Origin: Mucilaginibacter sp.
Lineage (GTDB): Bacteria > Bacteroidota > Bacteroidia > Sphingobacteriales > Sphingobacteriaceae
Direction of reading: 5' to 3'
Length of the DNA: 64,000 nucleotides
Assembly: GCF_025362475.1 (NCBI RefSeq)
Contig: NZ_JANYGH010000033.1
Span: 26,083-90,082, forward strand
Shown: positions 53,408-62,058 of the stretch, in pieces
How the letters are laid out: each line of letters begins with the position of its first letter
How positions within the stretch are numbered: the first letter of the stretch is position 1
Program-made: the position numbers and the translations under genes
The notes under the pieces: model-generated
Told to the model about the DNA's origin: nothing
Database searches by the model: none
The model's input: the letters and a program-made list of their open reading frames with translations, nothing else

Positions 53408-54653
53408 AGTATTACTCATTATACAGCGCGAATACCTTACCAGGGTAAGAAAAAAGTCGTTCATAGTGATGATTTTTGTAGTACCGCTGCTCATACTGGC
53501 AATGGGCGGAGTGATTGCGCTGGTAGCTAAAGACAGTGATAAATTATCATCCTTACAAATAGTTACAGTGGTTGATGATAGCAAGATATTTGTTGACAAA
53601 TTCCATGATGTTGCAAACATTAAGTTTGTTGTAAATCATAAGGACTTAAAAGCTGATAAGGCAGAATCAAAAAAGGATGAAAACATGTCTACATTATACA
53701 TCCCCGCTGATTATGCCAAAAAAGGTGGTATTCAAATATTCTCTAAAAAGAAATCTGCCATGCAGCTTACCGGCGAAGTTGAAAAACAGATGGGAGATAT
53801 CGTTTTTAATTACAGCCTGGTTCAGCACCACATTGACACAGCAGCTATCCATTCTATCAAAAAGATTGATATTTCTGTAAACGCTGTTGAAATTACCGAA
53901 ACGGGTGATAAAGATGCCAATATGGGCGCCAACATCGCTATTAGCATTGCTTGCGCTATATTTATTTATATATCCTTGTTTATTTATGGCGGGCAGGTAA
54001 TGCGCGGTGTTATTGAAGAAAAAACCAGCAGGATCATTGAAGTGATCATATCATCAGTAAAACCATTTCAGCTGATGCTGGGCAAAATTATTGGCGTGGG
54101 CTTAGTTGGTTTAACACAGTTTAGCGCCTGGATAATTTTATCTGTAATATCATCAAAAATAGCAGGGCATGCCTTTAATTCGCCACAAAGCCCGATGGCT
54201 GGCATCATAGCCACATTATCAACTATACCTTTTGGTTATATTTTAGGATGCTTCCTGTTTTATTTTTTAACGGGATACTTATTATATAGCGCCCTTTTTG
54301 CTGCTGTAGGTTCGGCAGTTGACAGTGAAACCGAGACACAACAATTCATGTTCCCTATAACCATGCCATTGCTGTTTACTTATATTTTATCAGTATCGGT
54401 ATTATTTAGGGCACCCGATAGCGCTTTGGCTGTTTGGCTGTCCATCATCCCATTTACAGCACCGGTTGCTATGATGGTTCGTTTACCGTTCGATCCCCCG
54501 GAATGGCAAATAGCCCTATCCATGTTTATGATGGTTATTGGCTTTTTATTTACAACCTATGTAGCTGCAAGAATTTACAGGGTAGGAATTTTGATGTATG
54601 GCAAAAAAGCCAGCTTTAAAGAATTAGCTAAATGGTTCTTTTATAAGGAATAA
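53400..54653 (+). CDS. ABC transporter permease (NatB/ABC-2 type)
   Basis: A 417-residue ABC-2 permease. An N-terminal membrane helix (about residues 22-42) is followed by a large extracytoplasmic domain (about 45-175), then five hydrophobic segments: about 180-200, 235-255, 280-310, 325-345 and 370-395. The family segment GVIEEKTSRIIEVIISSVKPFQLMLGKI is present (about 202-229). It forms the channel for the ATPase encoded just upstream, with an 8-bp overlap of start and stop. A word-repeat palindrome and a strong terminator follow. Confidence 0.9.
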   Translation: MNKVLLIIQREYLTRVRKKSFIVMIFVVPLLILAMGGVIALVAKDSDKLSSLQIVTVVDDSKIFVDKFHDVANIKFVVNHKDLKADKAESKKDENMSTLYIPADYAKKGGIQIFSKKKSAMQLTGEVEKQMGDIVFNYSLVQHHIDTAAIHSIKKIDISVNAVEITETGDKDANMGANIAISIACAIFIYISLFIYGGQVMRGVIEEKTSRIIEVIISSVKPFQLMLGKIIGVGLVGLTQFSAWIILSVISSKIAGHAFNSPQSPMAGIIATLSTIPFGYILGCFLFYFLTGYLLYSALFAAVGSAVDSETETQQFMFPITMPLLFTYILSVSVLFRAPDSALAVWLSIIPFTAPVAMMVRLPFDPPEWQIALSMFMMVIGFLFTTYVAARIYRVGILMYGKKASFKELAKWFFYKE

Positions 54654-54662
54654 ATGGTCGAT

Positions 54663-54772
54663 AGACCATAGACAATGGACCATGGCCGATGAACTATCGT
54701 TTATGAACGATGGACTATGCCCGATGATCTATGAACGAGAAACCACGGTCTATGGACTATCGTCTATGGTCT
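54663..54772. repeat. Word-repeat palindrome after the ABC permease
   Basis: AGACCATAGAC (54663-54673) and GTCTATGGTCT (54762-54772) are perfect arms; the words ATGGACTATG, GACCATGG, CGATGAACTATCG and CTATGAACG fill the interior in both directions. Confidence 0.8.
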
Positions 54773-54777
54773 TTATA

Positions 54778-54822
54778 AATAATCCCCGAAAATGGCTAAA
54801 CAATTTCGGGGATTATTTATTT
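54778..54822 (+). terminator. Terminator between the ABC operon and ppx
   Basis: AATAATCCCCGAAA (54778-54791) pairs perfectly with TTTCGGGGATTATT (54804-54817), followed by TATTTT. It ends about 10 nt before the ppx ATG, so ppx must be transcribed from within or beside it; TATTTTAG (54818-54825) is a near-consensus -7 box. Confidence 0.8.
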
Positions 54823-54829
54823 TAGCTAC

Positions 54830-55756
54830 ATGAGTAAACGCGTTGCCGTAATGGACCTTGGTACCAATACCTTTCATTTATTAATTGCCGATGGCGATTT
54901 GCATAGTTACCAGGAAATAGTTCATGAGCACAAGGCGGTGAAGCTTGGCGAAGGCGGCATCAATAAAGGCTATATTTTACCTGAAGCCTATCAGCGGGGC
55001 ATTAGCACCATGCAACAATTTCACGAGGCAATAAAGGCGGGCAATGTTACCGCGACAAGGGCTATAGCCACATCGGCCCTGCGTAGTGCATCAAACGGAA
55101 CGGATTTCATTAAAGAGGTTGAGGATAAAACCGGCATCAGTATAGAAATTATTGATGGCGAACAGGAAGCCGTATTCATTTATCAGGGCGTAAAAATTAG
55201 CGGGTGCTTATCGGCACAAAACGCTCTCATCATGGATATCGGCGGCGGCAGTGTTGAGTTTATATTAGGCAATGCAGATGGCATTATCTGGAAACAAAGC
55301 TTTGAAATTGGCGCTGCACGCTTAATGGACCTTTTCCACCGCACTGATCCCATCCCTCCTTCCTCTATCGAGGCTTTAAACCTGTACCTTGAAGATCATT
55401 TAACAGATTTATTTACAGCAGTAAATAACCATGAAATTGATACACTCATCGGTTCATCCGGCGCTTTTGAAACGTTTGCCGAGGTGATTGAAACTGAAAA
55501 AGGTAATTCCTTCGATTTAAAGGCGACTAAAAACTATAGTTTTGATGAGGATGAACTTTTAACATTAACCAACAAATTTGTACTATCCACCCATAAAGAG
55601 CGGGCAGCCAATAAAGGAATTATCCCCGTAAGGGTTGATATGATTGTGACGGCATCACTTATCACTCGCTTTATCATGCACAAGCTGGCTATTCATAAGG
55701 TGAGTATGTGCAGTAATTCGTTAAAGGAAGGGGTTTTGGCGGGGATGCTTAGTTAA
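54830..55756 (+). CDS. Exopolyphosphatase / pppGpp phosphohydrolase family
   Basis: A 308-residue Ppx/GppA protein of the actin-like ATPase fold. The phosphate-1 motif is VMDLGTNTFHLLIAD (about residues 6-20), the adenosine-like loop region is ATSALRSASNG, the phosphate-2 motif is IMDIGGGSVEFI (about 135-146), and TLIGSSGAFETFAEVI follows. At about 300 residues it is the short form lacking the C-terminal HD domain. It degrades inorganic polyphosphate or pppGpp in the cytoplasm; which cannot be told from sequence. Its last 8 bp overlap the convergent carboxypeptidase-regulatory gene. Confidence 0.9.
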   Translation: MSKRVAVMDLGTNTFHLLIADGDLHSYQEIVHEHKAVKLGEGGINKGYILPEAYQRGISTMQQFHEAIKAGNVTATRAIATSALRSASNGTDFIKEVEDKTGISIEIIDGEQEAVFIYQGVKISGCLSAQNALIMDIGGGSVEFILGNADGIIWKQSFEIGAARLMDLFHRTDPIPPSSIEALNLYLEDHLTDLFTAVNNHEIDTLIGSSGAFETFAEVIETEKGNSFDLKATKNYSFDEDELLTLTNKFVLSTHKERAANKGIIPVRVDMIVTASLITRFIMHKLAIHKVSMCSNSLKEGVLAGMLS

Positions 55757-56492
55757 ATAGCTTTCGGAATGGTCTTTTTATACATTTATAATATATCCGT
55801 TTTATTAAAGGAGTTCTTATTACCACAACTTCACCCAAAAATGCAGGTTGCATAGTCAGCTTTATTTGAAAAGTATTATCAGCTTCTATATCAAACCGTT
55901 GAGAATTATAACCTATGAAACTTGCTGTAAGCTGCGTAGCTGACATGGGCACCTGTAATTTAAAATTGCCGTTAATATCTGTTTGGGTACCTGTTGTGCC
56001 TGATGACTGTTTAATAACCGCACCCACAACTGACGCATTATTTTCATCATTTACACATCCGGTAACAACCCTGAATTTAGCAGAATCGGGGATTAACGCT
56101 ACTTTGCCCAACATAAAATCGCCAGGCTTTGACTGGTTTTTCACTTTAGGCCCTTGCTCACTCAACACTACTTTTGTTTGAGCCGTACCTTTAAAAGATA
56201 AAACAGAGCTTAATAAACCCATCATCAACGCTAACCTTTTCCACCCACCTGCAGCGGGTGAACTCTCTGCATAAAGCTGATGGTTCATACCATGTAGTTG
56301 TTGTTCATTAAACCGGCCGCAAACATTGCTTTTTGCAGATAGGTAGGCAATTACCTCATTATTGCTCATGGTGGTAAAATCGGTAACCGTTTTACAGCAT
56401 TGGGCGCAATGCCTTCCCTGTTCAACGTGTGTCATTTGTTGCCATGATTCATGACAAGGTTTAGGGATGCTGATATTTTTAATTTCCGACAT
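55749..56492 (-). CDS. Membrane protein with Cys-rich N-terminus and carboxypeptidase regulatory-like domain
   Basis: A 247-residue protein of unusual layout for the Bacteroidota. The N-terminus has no signal peptide but carries a Cys/His cluster (Cys13, His17, then CAQCC and a later Cys in NVCGRF) that may bind zinc. A hydrophobic segment (about 84-104, RLALMMGLLSSVLSF) follows. Residues 135-225 form a CarboxypepD_reg-like beta domain: VVTGCVNDENNASVVGAVIK, then TGTQTDINGNFKLQV, then LTASFIGYNSQRFDI. This suggests a cytoplasmic sensor head, one membrane span and a periplasmic domain like those at the start of TonB-dependent receptors. Function unknown. It overlaps ppx by 8 bp at the 3' end. 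Confidence 0.8.
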   Translation of the reverse strand: MSEIKNISIPKPCHESWQQMTHVEQGRHCAQCCKTVTDFTTMSNNEVIAYLSAKSNVCGRFNEQQLHGMNHQLYAESSPAAGGWKRLALMMGLLSSVLSFKGTAQTKVVLSEQGPKVKNQSKPGDFMLGKVALIPDSAKFRVVTGCVNDENNASVVGAVIKQSSGTTGTQTDINGNFKLQVPMSATQLTASFIGYNSQRFDIEADNTFQIKLTMQPAFLGEVVVIRTPLIKRIYYKCIKRPFRKLFN

Positions 56493-56624
56493 ATCTAAGT
56501 GAATTTCCTATAGGATGCAGTTAAATCGACATTTCCATAAATCTTTTTTTAATTTCTGTACATTTTATAATGCAAATAAAATTTACAGCCATCCTTTGTA
56601 TATTGCTGCCTTTAAAGCACCCTC

Positions 56625-58610
56625 ATGAAAATAAACTTTATAGGCTTAGGCTTATTCGCTCTTTTGGCTGTTAATGTGCAAGCGCAAAAAAGAAAGATCA
56701 ACCCCGACGATACTACATCAAACTACAACCCCGCTGCAGCATTTTCACCACAGTTTTATAGCGAAAAAGGTAATGAGTTTCATTCGGCTAATGGCGATCC
56801 GGGACCAAAGTACTGGCAAAACCGTGCAAATTATAACATTAAAGTAACTCTTGATACCGTAAGCAAAACTATTGATGGTACTGTATCTATAGACTATATT
56901 AATAATAGCCCGGATGCTTTGCAATACCTGTGGTTACAGCTGGACCAAAACACCTATAAAAAGGAAGCCCGCTCAAACTTTTTCACCAACAGAGCACCCG
57001 GACCAAATCAGCATACAAACGGGTATACCATTGAATCCGTGGCGTTAGACCAGGGCGATGTAGTTAAACAAGTTCCATTCGTTATCACAGATACCAGGAT
57101 GCAGGTGCGACTGCCCCACGCATTGGGCAAGGGATCTTTGCGTTTAAGAATTAAATATCACTACACCATCCCGGGTGATTTTGGAAACCGCACAGATTAT
57201 GTAGACACCAAATACGGCAAAATATATGAAATTGCCCAATGGTTTCCGCGGATGTGCGTGTATGATGATAGCCGCGGCTGGGATACCCTGCCCTTTTTAG
57301 GTGCCGGTGAGTTTTACCTCGACTATGGCGATTTTGATTACCAGGTTACTGTTCCATGGGATATGATTGTGGCTGGCTCGGGAGAATTGATAAATTTTAA
57401 AGAAGTATTGACAGCTAAACAAATTACCCGCCTGGATGCTGCCCGTAACAGCGATAAAACCATAATGATCCGCAGCCTTGCCGAAGTGACTGATCCATCA
57501 AGTCGCCCGGTAAATAAAGGCACACTTACCTGGCATTATAAAATGTTCAACACGCGCGATGTTGCCTTTGGCGCATCAAAAGCCTATGTATGGGATGCCG
57601 CGAGGGTTAATTTACCTGGGGGTAAAAAATCACTGGCTATGTCTGTTTACCCGGCCGAAAGCGTTGGTGCCAATGCGTGGAACCGTGCTACAGAATATTT
57701 AAAAAAATCGATTGAATATTTTTCAGAAAAATGGTTTGTGTACCCCTACCCTGTTGCCATTACCGAAGCTGGTATAGCAGGAGGTATGGAGTATCCCGGT
57801 ATTGTGTTTGATGGCATTACCGATAAAGGCAGCGAGCTTTACTGGGTTACCGCGCACGAGATTGGACACAACTGGTTCCCGATGATCGTAGGCTCTGATG
57901 AGCGTCGTTTTGGCTGGATGGACGAAGGATTTAACACCTTCATCGATATTTACGCATCCGATGAGTTTAACAAAGGTGAATACGCACCCAAACGCGATGG
58001 TGAATATGCACCGGGAGGGGGTAATCCTGCCAATGAGATTATCCCAATCATCACCGACCCGGAATCGCCGGCCATTATGACGGCTGCCGACGCGGTTCCT
58101 GAAAAATACCGCCATCCATTGGTTTACTTTAAACCTGCATTTGGTTTGGTTTTACTTCGGGAGCAGATATTGGGGAAAGACAGGTTTGACTATGCTTTCA
58201 AAAACTATATCAGCAAATGGGCATTTAAACATCCTCAGCCCGATGACTTTTTCAGATCGATGGAAAGCGGCGCAGGCGAAGACCTCTCCTGGTTTTGGAA
58301 AGGCTGGTTTTATAACAACTGGACAACCGACATAGCCCTTATAGATGCCAAAAATATAACTACTGATGGCGTTAAAGGCTTAAATATAACAGTGGTGAAT
58401 AAGGAGCAACTGCCAATGCCATTTACTATTGAAGTGAAATTTAAGGATGGCAGCAAAAAACGCAGCTACATGCCGGTTGAAACATGGCTATCCCGCACGC
58501 AGGCCACCTTTACCCTACCAACTACCGGGGAAGTAGAAACTGTGACTATCGACCCCGATAATGCTTTGCCTGATTTGAACAGAGGGAACAATGTTTTAAA
58601 GGTAAAATAA
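56625..58610 (+). CDS. M1-family metallopeptidase, exported
   Basis: A 661-residue aminopeptidase-N-like zinc peptidase with a signal peptide (residues 1-20, ending VNVQAQ). The N-terminal beta domain (about 60-280) is followed by the catalytic domain with [10 protein letters not shown] in the place of the exopeptidase GAMEN motif, HEIGHNW (residues 411-417; zinc ligands His411, His415) and the third ligand Glu434 in [10 protein letters not shown]-terminal region with [18 protein letters not shown] follows, then a beta domain. It should act on peptides in the periplasm or outside. The altered GAMEN motif suggests peptide specificity may differ from ordinary APN. It stands alone, ending before a hairpin. 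Confidence 0.92.
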   Translation: MKINFIGLGLFALLAVNVQAQKRKINPDDTTSNYNPAAAFSPQFYSEKGNEFHSANGDPGPKYWQNRANYNIKVTLDTVSKTIDGTVSIDYINNSPDALQYLWLQLDQNTYKKEARSNFFTNRAPGPNQHTNGYTIESVALDQGDVVKQVPFVITDTRMQVRLPHALGKGSLRLRIKYHYTIPGDFGNRTDYVDTKYGKIYEIAQWFPRMCVYDDSRGWDTLPFLGAGEFYLDYGDFDYQVTVPWDMIVAGSGELINFKEVLTAKQITRLDAARNSDKTIMIRSLAEVTDPSSRPVNKGTLTWHYKMFNTRDVAFGASKAYVWDAARVNLPGGKKSLAMSVYPAESVGANAWNRATEYLKKSIEYFSEKWFVYPYPVAITEAGIAGGMEYPGIVFDGITDKGSELYWVTAHEIGHNWFPMIVGSDERRFGWMDEGFNTFIDIYASDEFNKGEYAPKRDGEYAPGGGNPANEIIPIITDPESPAIMTAADAVPEKYRHPLVYFKPAFGLVLLREQILGKDRFDYAFKNYISKWAFKHPQPDDFFRSMESGAGEDLSWFWKGWFYNNWTTDIALIDAKNITTDGVKGLNITVVNKEQLPMPFTIEVKFKDGSKKRSYMPVETWLSRTQATFTLPTTGEVETVTIDPDNALPDLNRGNNVLKVK

Positions 58611-58618
58611 AATCTATA

Positions 58619-58662
58619 AAATACACTCCATTGCTTTGTGCCGCACACAATGGAGTGTATTT
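58619..58662. terminator. Hairpin after the M1 peptidase gene
   Basis: AAATACACTCCATTG (58619-58633) pairs perfectly with CAATGGAGTGTATTT (58648-58662). The T tract on the plus strand is short, so it may act as a terminator or a 3' stabilising structure. Confidence 0.65.
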
Positions 58663-58720
58663 GGGTTCTCATAAATTTGTCAATCTTAACCCAACGTTAA
58701 ACTATTAATAAGCTAAAGCT

Positions 58721-58728
58721 TATCTTTG
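58721..58728 (+). promoter_or_regulatory. -7 box abutting the mqnC start
   Basis: TATCTTTG matches TAnnTTTG and ends 4 nt before the ATG at 58733. Confidence 0.6.
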
Positions 58729-58732
58729 TTTT

Positions 58733-59857
58733 ATGAACACAGCCGATCTGTTGCAACGCGCTTTGCGGTTTGATTTTTTAACCCAGGATGAAGGGGTTTA
58801 CCTATATAACAACGCATCTACTGCCGACCTCATGTATACCGCCAACGAACTGCGCAAAAAGCAGGTTCCGCATGGTAAGGTTACCTGGCAGATAGATCGT
58901 AACGTAAACACAACCAACGTATGTATAGCCAATTGTAAGTTCTGCAACTTTTTCCGCAGGCCCGGCCATGAGGATAGTTACATTACTGATATTGAAACTT
59001 ATAAAAAAAAGATAGAGGAAACTTTCCGTTACGGCGGCGATCAGTTACTGCTGCAGGGCGGTCACCATCCCGATCTTGGTCTTAAGTTTTATACCGATCT
59101 TTTCAGAGAACTGAAACAGCTCTATCCTAAATTAAAGCTGCACTCATTAGGCCCGCCAGAAATTGCGCACGTAGCCAAACTGGAAGGCATGAGCCATATT
59201 GATGTGCTTAGAGCCATGCAAGAGTCGGGGTTAGATTCACTGCCCGGTGCAGGTGCCGAGATATTGAATGATCGTGTACGCAGGTTGATATCAAAAGGAA
59301 AATGCGGTGGCAAGGAATGGCTGGATGTTATGCGTGCCGCTCATCAGCTCAATTTACCTTCGTCGGCTACTATGATGTTTGGCCATATCGAAACCATCGA
59401 AGAGCGCTTTGAACATCTCGTTTGGATTCGCGAAGTACAGGCAGAAAAGCCTGAGGGACATTATGGTTTTGTTGCCTTTATTCCATGGCCTTTTCAGGAT
59501 GATGGCACACTTTTACGTAAAGTACGGGGCATTACCAATAATGTAACCGGCGATGAATATATCCGCATGATAGCTTTGAGCCGCATTATGCTGCCCAACA
59601 TCAAAAACATACAAGCTTCATGGCTTACCGTAGGTAAACAGGTAGCACAGTTGTGCTTACACGGCGGCGCAAATGATTTTGGATCAATCATGATCGAAGA
59701 GAATGTAGTTTCGGCTGCTGGCGCACCACACAGGTTTACGGCCAAAGGCATCCAGGAATCAATCATTGAAGCAGGTTTTGAACCACAACTGCGTACCCAA
59801 AAATACGATTGGCGTGATGTGCCTGTTGAAATTGAGGAACAGGTTATCAATTATTAA
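58733..59857 (+). CDS. mqnC: Cyclic dehypoxanthinyl futalosine synthase
   Basis: A 374-residue radical SAM enzyme of the futalosine route to menaquinone. The cluster motif is CIANCKFC (Cys64, Cys68, Cys71) followed by NFFRRPG; GGDQLLLQGGHHPDLG and HSLGPPEIAHVAKLEG are family-typical, as is the C-terminal MIEENVVSAAGAPHR. It cyclises dehypoxanthine futalosine. No other mqn genes are in the window. Its -7 box lies 4 nt before the ATG, so the transcript may be leaderless. scpB follows after a palindrome in an 87-nt gap. Confidence 0.94.
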   Translation: MNTADLLQRALRFDFLTQDEGVYLYNNASTADLMYTANELRKKQVPHGKVTWQIDRNVNTTNVCIANCKFCNFFRRPGHEDSYITDIETYKKKIEETFRYGGDQLLLQGGHHPDLGLKFYTDLFRELKQLYPKLKLHSLGPPEIAHVAKLEGMSHIDVLRAMQESGLDSLPGAGAEILNDRVRRLISKGKCGGKEWLDVMRAAHQLNLPSSATMMFGHIETIEERFEHLVWIREVQAEKPEGHYGFVAFIPWPFQDDGTLLRKVRGITNNVTGDEYIRMIALSRIMLPNIKNIQASWLTVGKQVAQLCLHGGANDFGSIMIEENVVSAAGAPHRFTAKGIQESIIEAGFEPQLRTQKYDWRDVPVEIEEQVINY

Positions 59858-59865
59858 AGTGAATG

Positions 59866-59926
59866 GTGAATAGAGAGTAGTGAATAGTTGGTTAAGTTAA
59901 AAAACTATTCACTACTCTCCATTCAC
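59866..59926. repeat. Word-repeat palindrome between mqnC and scpB
   Basis: Arms of 24 nt (59866-59889 and 59903-59926; starting GTGAATAGAGAGTAGTGAAT) match at 23 positions around a 13-nt loop; GTGAATGG/CCATTCAC and GTGAGT words extend it from 59858 to 59940. Confidence 0.85.
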
Positions 59927-59944
59927 AACTCACCACTCACAAAA

Positions 59945-60496
59945 ATGGAACATTACATAGAAGCATTAATTTTCGCATCAGAACAAGGTATTCGCATGGA
60001 AGAAATCATGTATTGCCTGCAGGCGGCTTTTGAGCGGGATTTTAATGCCACTGAAGTAAATGAAAGCCTCAAAGCTATAGAGTTAAAATATAGTGATGAT
60101 AATTTGGCCATTGAACTGGTGAAAATAGGTAACGGATACCAGTTTTTTACCAAGAAGCAATATCACCCGGTTATAAATCTTTTGCAATTACAACGATCTA
60201 AAAAAAGATTAAGCCAGGCCGCACTGGAAACCCTGGCCATTATAGCGTACAAACAACCGGTTACCAAAACTGATGTGGAGCAGATCCGCGGAGTAAACTG
60301 CGATTATTCCATACAAAAACTACTGGAAAAAGAGCTAATAGCTATAATTGGAAAGTCTGAAGCCTTAGGAAAACCTATTCTTTACGGCACCAGTGGCTTA
60401 TTTATGGATTATTTCGGAATCAACAATATACAGGAATTGCCTCAGATTAAGGATTTTACAAACAATTCAGTTGCAATTGGCGAACAAACAGAATAA
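59945..60496 (+). CDS. scpB: Segregation and condensation protein B
   Basis: A 183-residue ScpB of the SMC-ScpAB condensin. It has tandem winged-helix domains: MEHYIEALIFASEQGIRMEEI at the start, the IELVKIGNGYQFFTKKQY strand pair, and the second domain with LSQAALETLAIIAYKQPVTKTDVEQIRGVNCDY, the most conserved block of the family (here given in part: ALETLAIIAYKQPVTK). The C-terminus is GKPILYGTSGLFMDYFGI. I chose the ATG at 59945; an in-frame TTG at 59888 would start inside the repeat. scpA is not adjacent. Confidence 0.93.
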   Translation: MEHYIEALIFASEQGIRMEEIMYCLQAAFERDFNATEVNESLKAIELKYSDDNLAIELVKIGNGYQFFTKKQYHPVINLLQLQRSKKRLSQAALETLAIIAYKQPVTKTDVEQIRGVNCDYSIQKLLEKELIAIIGKSEALGKPILYGTSGLFMDYFGINNIQELPQIKDFTNNSVAIGEQTE

Positions 60497-60634
60497 TTTT
60501 AATTTCATCTTTTTAATAAAAATGATTTTGATTATTTTTACTATTGAATAAGGAAATAAAAGCATAAAAAAATTCTTGCTTTTTATCCGATTTAAAGTAT
60601 TATTGACAAAGTTTTACAAATAAAATCCGTTACA

Positions 60635-60832
60635 ATGGGAGCGCCAAAAAAACCGATTACCAAGAAGATCGACAATTCCGAAGATGACAATGAAGACGAC
60701 GATGATCTAATTCTCGACCCTAAATCGAAGAAAAAGGTTGATGACGACGATGATGATTTTGATGGCCCATTAGATGATGATCTGGGCAGGGGATTCGAAT
60801 CTTTCGACGAAGAAGACGATGAAGATTATTAG
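60635..60832 (+). CDS. Small highly acidic protein
   Basis: A 65-residue, soluble protein in which Asp and Glu make up nearly half of the residues. A short basic start (MGAPKKPITKK) is followed by acidic runs (EDDNEDDDDLILDP, VDDDDDDFDG) and an acidic C-terminus. It has no predicted fold and may be disordered. Its good coding context, a terminator just downstream and its position next to scpB argue for a real gene; I recall similar small acidic proteins in Sphingobacteriaceae. Function unknown; DNA mimicry or metal binding are guesses. Confidence 0.65.
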   Translation: MGAPKKPITKKIDNSEDDNEDDDDLILDPKSKKKVDDDDDDFDGPLDDDLGRGFESFDEEDDEDY

Positions 60833-60860
60833 TCTTTAAGGAAACATATTCTATTTGTAA

Positions 60861-60893
60861 AGCATTCAGCGCATGACCTGAATGCTTTTTTTT
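60861..60893 (+). terminator. Terminator of the small acidic gene
   Basis: AGCATTCAG (60861-60869) pairs with CTGAATGCT (60878-60886) followed by a run of eight T. An ATG at 60882 lies inside it, so the next gene must start later. Confidence 0.9.
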
Positions 60894-60908
60894 ATATTTA
60901 GCCCTCCT

Positions 60909-62027
60909 ATGATCATAACAGAAGTAAAAGATAAGGCGACAAAAAAAGCTTTTTTAGATGTGGCGCGTACCCTTTACAGGGATGATAAAAACTGGGTTTG
61001 CCCGCTTGATAATGATATAGAAGCGGTATTTGACCCGGCCAAAAACAATTTTCACCAGGATGGCAAATGCACCAGGTGGATACTTACCGATGATAACAAC
61101 CAAACTATTGGCAGGGTAGCTGCCTTTATAAATAATAAAAAGGCATATCATTATGATCAGCCAACGGGTGGTATGGGCTTTTTTGAATGTATTGATAATA
61201 AAAAAGCCGCCTTCCTGTTGTTTGATACCGCCAAAAAATGGCTTAAGGGCAATGGGATGCAAGCTATGGATGGCCCCATAAATTTTGGCGAGAATGATAA
61301 TTTTTGGGGATTGCTGGTGGAGGGGTTTACTCCGCCATCCTACGGCATGAATTATAACTTCCCGTATTACAAAGCCTTTTTTGAGGACTACGGGTTTAAA
61401 ACCCAGTATGAGCAGATCACCAATCATCTTGATGTGAATAAGCCGTTTTCGGAACGGTTTACAAAAATTGCAAATTGGGTGATCAAGAAACCCGGGTATG
61501 ATTTCAGACATTTTGAGGTTAGCAAAATGGAGAAATTCACAGCAGACTTTATGGAGATCTATAACGATGCCTGGAAAGATTTTGAAAATTTTGTGCCCAT
61601 TACCCATGCCACCATTGCCGAAAGCTTTAAGAAAATGAAACCTTTGATGGACGAAAAACTAATCTGGTTTGCCTACATCGATGATGAACCTGCGGCATTT
61701 GTTATCATTTTGCCAGATGCCAACCAGATGCTTAAACCATTAAATGGCAAACTTAACCTGATAGGTAAGCTTCAATTTTTATATTACCGATGGAAAGGTG
61801 TATCCCGCATGCGGGCAATAGTAATGGGAACCAAACAAAAATATCAGAAACACGGACTGGAATCCGCCATATTCATTAAACTCAAAGAATACGTTTTGCC
61901 TTTAAAGCAATATGATGAACTTGAATTATCGTGGGTTGGAGATTTTAACGAGAAAATGATTGCCATTCATGCTGCGGTTGGGGCTACCTTTGGCAAAAAG
62001 CATTTAACAATGCGCTATATTTTTTAA
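60909..62027 (+). CDS. GNAT-like acyltransferase-fold protein
   Basis: A 372-residue protein resembling the tandem-GNAT-fold family common in Bacteroidota. Segments include LYRDDKNWVCPLDNDIEAVFDP, the strand-turn GRVAAFINN, GPINFGENDNFWGLLVEG (about 125-142), PSYGMNYNFPYY and, near the C-terminus, LELSWVGDFNEKMIAIH followed by AVGATFGKKHLTMRY. The acetyl-CoA loop (Q/RxxGxG/A) is not obvious, so activity is uncertain. I chose the ATG at 60909, since the upstream in-frame ATG (60882) lies inside a terminator. It is convergent with an XRE regulator, with a shared hairpin between. Confidence 0.75.
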   Translation: MIITEVKDKATKKAFLDVARTLYRDDKNWVCPLDNDIEAVFDPAKNNFHQDGKCTRWILTDDNNQTIGRVAAFINNKKAYHYDQPTGGMGFFECIDNKKAAFLLFDTAKKWLKGNGMQAMDGPINFGENDNFWGLLVEGFTPPSYGMNYNFPYYKAFFEDYGFKTQYEQITNHLDVNKPFSERFTKIANWVIKKPGYDFRHFEVSKMEKFTADFMEIYNDAWKDFENFVPITHATIAESFKKMKPLMDEKLIWFAYIDDEPAAFVIILPDANQMLKPLNGKLNLIGKLQFLYYRWKGVSRMRAIVMGTKQKYQKHGLESAIFIKLKEYVLPLKQYDELELSWVGDFNEKMIAIHAAVGATFGKKHLTMRYIF

Positions 62028-62030
62028 AGT

Positions 62031-62054
62031 ATGCCCGGCTATTTAACCGGGCAT
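62031..62054. terminator. Bidirectional terminator
   Basis: ATGCCCGG (62031-62038) pairs with CCGGGCAT (62047-62054) in the 31-bp gap between two convergent genes. T-rich sequence follows on both strands (AAATTTAT; ACTTTAAAAAA on the other). Confidence 0.8.
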
Positions 62055-62058
62055 AAAT

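Noticed and set aside
60882..60908. Upstream ATG for the GNAT-like protein
   Set aside because: This ATG lies inside the stem of a strong terminator; the ATG at 60909 begins the family-like sequence.
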